64,000 nucleotides of DNA from Cruorifilaria tuberocauda (lineage: Eukaryota > Nematoda > Chromadorea > Rhabditida > Onchocercidae). The DNA lies in NCBI GenBank assembly GCA_013365365.1, contig JABVXU010000145.1, forward strand, positions 56,153 through 120,152, in the 5' to 3' direction. This document shows positions 59,455 to 64,000 of this stretch, one piece after another. The notes under the pieces are model-generated. The model saw only the letters and a program-made list of their open reading frames with translations, was not told where the DNA came from and ran no database searches. Every line of letters begins with the position of its first letter. The first letter of the stretch is position 1. A program made the position numbers and the translations under genes.

Positions 59455-62400
59455 CTGCAAAACAAAAAATAGGCTTAAAAAAGAATTTTGAAAAAATGAT
59501 TGCAGTAGTTTAGAAAAAAATCGATGCTATTTCTCTTCCCATATGACCTGTAAATTCGTTAATATTGTGTGTAACAAAGTTCCATAAGTGATAGATATCC
59601 TTCCTCTTAATTAAACGTTCTTCGTAACAGAGAGTAAGACAAATCAGACATTCTTTTGGAGACAATTAAATGGAAAGTAGGATGCGTCAATTCTGCTAAA
59701 CCGTTAATTGCGAATATGATCAATGATCGTCCAACATTCATTTCATATTTTAAAAACTTTCAAAACTGATAAAAAAGCAAGCTACTACATTGATCGGCCA
59801 AATGAGGATGTTGAATTGATTGATCTCATAACATCATTGTTCGATGAACTTGAATTGCTCATTTCGTAGAATTTCATCCATTGATCTTGCAATTGTTCTT
59901 CACGAGCTTTAAGCTCAGCCTATAAATAATTGAGTGGATAAACTTTGCAAATATATGGAAATGATTTCAAACTCAACATCCTCGAAATTTGCACGATTGA
60001 TTCATTTAGTTGGACTTTTCATATTACTTTACCTACTATGATATCAATATCAAACATCAGATAAATTCAGTAAGACAGGTGGATAAATACTAGAATGACA
60101 ATCATCTTAACCAGCTGCTCAAATTTTCCCGTTTAATTCATTCATTTTCATAGATAGCCAACTCAAATCGTATATGTATCGTTATTTTCATTACGTTCAG
60201 CACATAAGCCATTTAAATTAAAATTTGTCATAATTTTAAAGACTTCTACTTGAGACAGATTATAATATTTTCAAACAAATTCAATTTATGAATTTTATAC
60301 ATAAACAATTAATTTAATGATCTTTGTTCCTATCACATAGGCAGCATCGGAAATATCCCAACAATCGTACCATTTACTTAAACTTCATCTAAATCCAGTG
60401 CAACATGTGAAACGGCGTTAAGTTCTTTTGGTGAAAAAATTCAAGTAAAAAACAATTACAGTAATCCTAATTACTGATCAAAAAAAGGAGAGAAGAGTAT
60501 GAAAATATAAGATGAAACCTTAAATTCACGTATATAAAATTATGCATCTAATGCGCATATCTCATACAGAATCTTTTTTTTTCTTTTGATAGACCGCCAC
60601 TGCCAATTTTGACTAATACGACGCTATCGGCCGCCATTAAGTTACAAAGCAAAAAATTGATGACAACATAATCTGTTGAATGATGGACACGTGAAACAAT
60701 CATTAAGATGTTTACAGACAGAGATTATTAATAAGATTTCGAGTAACTGGAAATACTCATCTTAACAAGAAACAAAATTGCCAAATATGATGGATGGAAT
60801 GAAAAGATGTTAAAGACACATAGTAAAGTGACATGGCGAAGTCTACATATCATCTTTCGTTACATGGAAAAATTTAAAAAGCCAATTTTCTTCCAAAGTA
60901 AAAACTATCCATAGTTCTCATTACTTAATCCACATGATCAGTACTTTCTTTAAACTTAACTGAAGTTTCAATTCAAATGATTCGAGAAGCCATTATTATT
61001 TAAATCTACTTCGCTTCCAATAAAACAGTAAAATTACCTCTTTCTCCAATAGTTCCGTAGTCCGTCGATTTATTTCATCCACACGAAGGTCGCAGAATAT
61101 CTTGAATTCACGTTTATCGCTTTGTAATTCATTCTGTTTGTTGCGTAATGCCTCCAACGCACTGGATGGAATAGTTGCCAAACGTCGACTCTTCAGTGAT
61201 GCAATACGCAGCTCACGACTATAATACAAAGAGTAATTTGTCAACTCATAAGATCTTTGTATTCCGACAAAAAAAAAACGCGTCTGCACAACTGATAACA
61301 TCAGTTGATAAAAAATATTGCGCTATAGTTTAACCAAAACTAAAGCATTCTGCAATGATTACGGTAAGTTATTCAAGCAGTTATCGGACAATTTAACACC
61401 AATCAACAGCTTTACTACATAGCTATCATATAACAATTAGTAATAAAAGGAAAATTTTCACTTCTGACTTTTATCGGATGAAAATTATTACTGACTTAAT
61501 AATTAAAGAATAATTAATGGTACTATAGGACTACTTAGTTAATTCCAGATATAAAATTCTTAAAAGAACAAGATGAAATATAATAAAGATTTTATAAAGT
61601 TATCATTTTCCACAAATTCTTTCTGAAGATTAAAGAAAAGAAGATTCCTGCGTCACAATAAACAAATATCATGATTAAATGAATAGAACAGTGGTAGATA
61701 TATGATAAAAATTATATAATACTAAAAAATATGCAAAAATTTCTCAGCTTTAATCTTGAAGCAACAGAAAACTATAAAACGTAAAAATATAAAATATATT
61801 GTTATCTCAACGTATCCAAATACTCTTTCTTGTATTATCATTTTTAACGTGGATAGAAACCTTTCAGAAAGAAACTTACAAAGCGATTTCACTTTGTAAT
61901 TGGTTATTTTCAACCCTGAGTTGAGCATTTTCTCGAATAATACCTACAGCTGCACGGCGTGCTATCGGACCCAAAAGTAGCTGCAAAAGAAACACAAATT
62001 TAAATTAAAAGAGCAAAGCAAAATTATGAAAATTTCCGGTTCATTATTTCCCAGAAAATAGAAGCAGGAAAAATGTTCCTGCTGTCAAAAGCTAATAATA
62101 ATTGCTGCAATTATTAAAACCATCAAAATGTCAGGGCATCATGGACTAAATCCGGTGAAACTGTAACAAATACTGGAAAAATTATAATGCAGAAAGATGA
62201 AAATGAAAACCGGAAGTTTCCTCATTTCCTCCTCCTCTGCAAAATTGTATTCCTCATTACATGTTCTTAAATTGGCTATTTTAGGCTCCGTTGTATGCCG
62301 TCTGACAGAACCATCTGAAAAATGCAGTTAATGAAAAATTTTTTCTAAATATGATAATTCATTTTTGAATCCAAATACGATTTTTAAACCAAGTTTTCTC

Positions 62401-63650
62401 ACACTTAAATTATTTAACAAAGTACTACGACGTATTTTCCAAATAATTTTTATTTTAACCTTTTCTTCGTTCACCAATACCACTGAAGGTTCGATTTCGC
62501 CTCGGCAGTTTCTGACGACTTTCATCACTTTCGCTTTGATCGGTGGAATGATTCGAATCCGATGTGCAAGCACCAGCATCATATATATCATCAAAGAATG
62601 ATATAAAATCATCTTCATAAATTCGTTCGGCACGTTGCACCACTGTAACTAATTAAATGCAGTAAAGTAGTATATTTATTTCCATCTTTATTGTATCAAA
62701 GTTTGAAATTTTCCAATATTAAAAAAATTCCAAATTCGGATCAACGAAAATGATGGTACAAACACTAATAACCTCTGTTTAACGAGATTCGTCTTGCTAC
62801 CCGTAATTCAGAGAATTTTTGTTTCACCAAAGCCTTCATCTGAAATAGACTTATGCTTTTATGAAAATGCAAAATCCTTTCAAAATTCTATTACAGTGAA
62901 TGAAAGAAAATCTCCGACTAATGCAAAAAATAACAATAATGATACCTTTTCTCGAACAGTATTCCGAGTCGCATCTGCTCGATCTAATGGTGGAACCTTT
63001 GCTATATGTGAACGAAGTTGTTCAAACCAAATCAATCGTTTCTCAATGTAATTTGACAGCTCTCTTTCATTTTTTATGCGTTTATCTGTAAATCTAAGAA
63101 ATTTTACTGAAATCTTCAAAATCAAGTCATTCTTATTCTTGAAGCATACAATTATTACAATCATAATAAAATGAGTAAGAGACTCTTCGATTATATCTCC
63201 ATGACAATCATACTGATGATATTCGATGTTATTCTATTTTTTTTCAATAGATTAAAAAATGAAATTTTATTCCATTTCGAAAGATAACACTCGCACCAAA
63301 AAGTTCACGCAACTTCTCTTCCCATCGTGCAATTTCTTGATTAAGTCTCCTTTCCTCTGGGTCTTCATCTGTCAAATTCATACCACTTGAAACTATGGCA
63401 CGTTTTACTGCAAGAATTAGAGATGTTTTAATTAAAAATATTACGAATATTCCTAATACCAAACTTTCATAAAGAATGAAGAACCAAATATATTAACTCT
63501 TTCTGTATTTAACTAAAACTCAACAGAAACAAAGCTTCACCATTTATAGCGTGAAAAAGGATGAATTTGATGAAAATAAATTTACGTTAACAATCATGTA
63601 AATTTTTCACTTATAAGCTGTACGATCAAGCAATCATACTGTACATCCAT
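59352..63650 (-). CDS. Unrecognised charged coiled-coil protein, ~386 residues
   Basis: Exons in coding order: 63650-63611 (tentative start), 63407-63297, 63085-62946, 62839-62773, 62642-62460, 62314-62211, 61980-61880, 61218-61038, 59919-59789, 59454-59352. Every junction preserves frame. Residues ~30-120 are long charged helices (NQEIARWEEKLRELFDKR; KMKALVKQKFSELRVARR). Residues ~120-215 are acidic and serine-rich, then basic (FDDIYDAGACTSDSNHSTDQ; LPRRNRTFSGIGERR). Residues ~216-330 form a strong heptad coiled coil (ENAQLRVENNQLQSEI; LRNKQNELQSDKREF; TELLEKEAELKAREEQLQ). The tail is serine-rich and basic. There is no signal peptide, membrane segment or catalytic motif. It looks like a cytoskeletal, centrosomal or kinesin-tail-like scaffold, but no family was recognised. 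It is convergent with the Iroquois gene. Confidence 0.75.
59789..59919 (-). CDS. Coiled-coil gene, exon 9
   Basis: The acceptor is ATTTATAG and the donor GTAGTA (phase 2). It reads AELKAREEQLQDQWMKFYEM, then a polar serine/asparagine stretch (SNSSSSNNDVMRSINSTSSF) and GRS. If the donor is not used, a TAG follows at once, giving a short C-terminus. Confidence 0.8.
59920..61037 (-). other. Intron of the coiled-coil gene
   Basis: The intron is 1.1 kb and AT-rich; the less AT-rich spot at 60590-60640 shows no exon compatible with the flanking phases. Confidence 0.6.
61038..61218 (-). CDS. Coiled-coil gene, exon 8
   Basis: The acceptor is GTATTATAG and the donor GTAATT. There are 60 codons plus one base: RELRIASLKSRRLATIPSSA, LEALRNKQNELQSDKREF, then KIFCDLRVDEINRRTTELLE, KE. 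Heptad leucines are clear on both sides of the PSSA break. Confidence 0.85.
61219..61879 (-). other. Intron of the coiled-coil gene
   Basis: The intron is 0.66 kb, bounded by GTAAGT and GTATTATAG. Nothing else is seen. Confidence 0.6.
61880..61980 (-). CDS. Coiled-coil gene, exon 7
   Basis: The acceptor is CTTTTGCAG and the donor GTAAGT. It reads LLLGPIARRAAVGIIRENAQ, then LRVENNQLQSEIA and two bases. It is the start of the main leucine heptad region. Only this frame is open. Confidence 0.8.
62211..62314 (-). CDS. Coiled-coil gene, exon 6 (3' edge uncertain)
   Basis: The acceptor TTTTTCAG is strong. The frame reads GSVRRHTTEPKIANLRT, then CNEEYNFAEEEEMRKLP. The GTTTTC donor is the only phase-0 choice that keeps the next exon in frame. 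A better-looking donor (GTAATG at 62265-62260) would cause a stop after joining. Confidence 0.6.
62460..62642 (-). CDS. Coiled-coil gene, exon 5
   Basis: The acceptor is AGTTACAG and the donor GTTAAA. It starts VQRAERIYEDDFISFFDDIY, followed by a serine/aspartate-rich stretch (SDSNHSTDQSESDESR) and a basic end (KLPRRNRTFSGIGERRK). RRNRTFS resembles a basophilic kinase site, an inference. Confidence 0.8.
62773..62839 (-). CDS. Coiled-coil gene, exon 4
   Basis: The acceptor is CTATTTCAG and the donor GTTATT. It has 22 codons, MKALVKQKFSELRV ARRISLNR, plus one base. It is a very basic helix, and its phases match both neighbours. Confidence 0.75.
62946..63085 (-). CDS. Coiled-coil gene, exon 3
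   Basis: The acceptor is GATTTACAG and the donor GTATCA. It completes an aspartate codon and reads KRIKNERELSNYIEKRLIWF, EQLRSHIAKVPPLDR, ADATRNTVREK, ending in phase 0. It is strongly helical, with a break at VPPL. Confidence 0.8.
63297..63407 (-). CDS. Coiled-coil gene, exon 2
   Basis: The acceptor is TTCTTGCAG and the donor GTGCGA. It reads KRAIVSSGMNLTDEDPEERR then LNQEIARWEEKLRELF, phase 1 at both ends. It forms the start of a charged helix that continues in the next exon. Confidence 0.75.
63611..63650 (-). CDS. Coiled-coil gene, tentative first exon
   Basis: ATG then MDVQYDCLIVQLI plus one base, before a GTGAAA donor; phase 1 matches the acceptor at 63407 and the intron would be 203 bases. 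An earlier in-frame ATG lies at 63659. The exon is short, so the true 5' end may instead lie beyond the window. Confidence 0.35.
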
Positions 63651-63659
63651 GAGATACAT

Positions 63660-64000
63660 AAAAAATTCTTAATGACTGAGATTAAACTGAAATCTTTTCA
63701 AAATATAATTGCAAAATTTTCATTCGCAAATATGAAGCAAACAGTTCTGTCCCGAAGATATTTTCAAATCAGTACAAAACCGATAATTGACGTAAAATTC
63801 TGATATCCTAATTCAAAATATAACAATTTTATGAATCCATATTTTTGAACAATGTTAATTTCCAAGTCAGAATATAATTACAATATCTTGATAAAATGCG
63901 TTGACTATAAAAGAAATTAGCATACATAATAATACTTTATCCATGAGCGCAGTATCCATATTGTGTAAGCACAATATTTATATTATATTCTCTGTATGTA
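63660..64000. other. Right edge, unassigned
   Basis: AT-rich sequence with no supported exon. It may be the promoter or further 5' introns of the coiled-coil gene. Confidence 0.3.

Overview
This window is eukaryotic, very AT-rich, non-coding-dominated DNA. It is most likely from a nematode, perhaps a spirurid or filarial type. The splice acceptors follow the nematode TTTTCAG/TTTGCAG style, two starts lie 10-14 bases after a potential trans-splice acceptor, microsatellites are dense, and the one firmly recognised protein is an Iroquois (TALE) homeodomain factor of a nematode-like flavour. The phylum is an inference from these features; no species call is possible from sequence alone. Long single-frame ORFs are almost absent because every gene is split into exons. 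I rebuilt the exons by eye from splice sites and matching intron phases.

Left end (1-6366, minus strand): the 5' part of an ankyrin-repeat protein gene. Its first coding exon is at 6276-6350 and the gene continues off the left edge. Five of the six exons are well supported individually; one small exon (1696-1747) leaves a phase conflict that implies a missed exon.

Middle left (6367-32243): about 26 kb with no gene I can support. It separates the divergently oriented ankyrin gene and Iroquois gene. It holds many simple repeats, a four-copy ~160-bp tandem repeat, a minisatellite, a GC-rich island 3.5 kb upstream of the Iroquois start, GATA-site clusters and small inverted repeats. It is a plausible cis-regulatory domain of the Iroquois gene.

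Centre (32244-47609, plus strand): the complete coding sequence of an Iroquois homeobox gene, six exons and 579 codons, with all intron phases agreeing. An intron splits the homeodomain between helix 2 and helix 3. The introns reach 6.3 kb and carry a DR1 nuclear-receptor-type site, a perfect three-unit heat-shock-type element, and low-complexity DNA.

Middle right (47610-58917): about 11 kb between two convergent genes, without supported coding exons. It contains the strongest unexplained structures of the window: a ~115-bp-arm foldback (51715-52020), a 22-bp perfect hairpin (56605-56655), a 26-bp perfect palindrome (50684-50709) and paired AGGTCA half sites.

Right end (58918-63650, minus strand): a nine- or ten-exon gene for a ~386-residue charged coiled-coil protein that I do not recognise, with a possible alternative last exon.

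I saw no rRNA, tRNA, CRISPR array, viral gene or transposase. No clearly new biological system is demonstrated. The best candidates for novelty are the foldback cluster, the unassigned coiled-coil protein and the regulatory architecture around the Iroquois gene.
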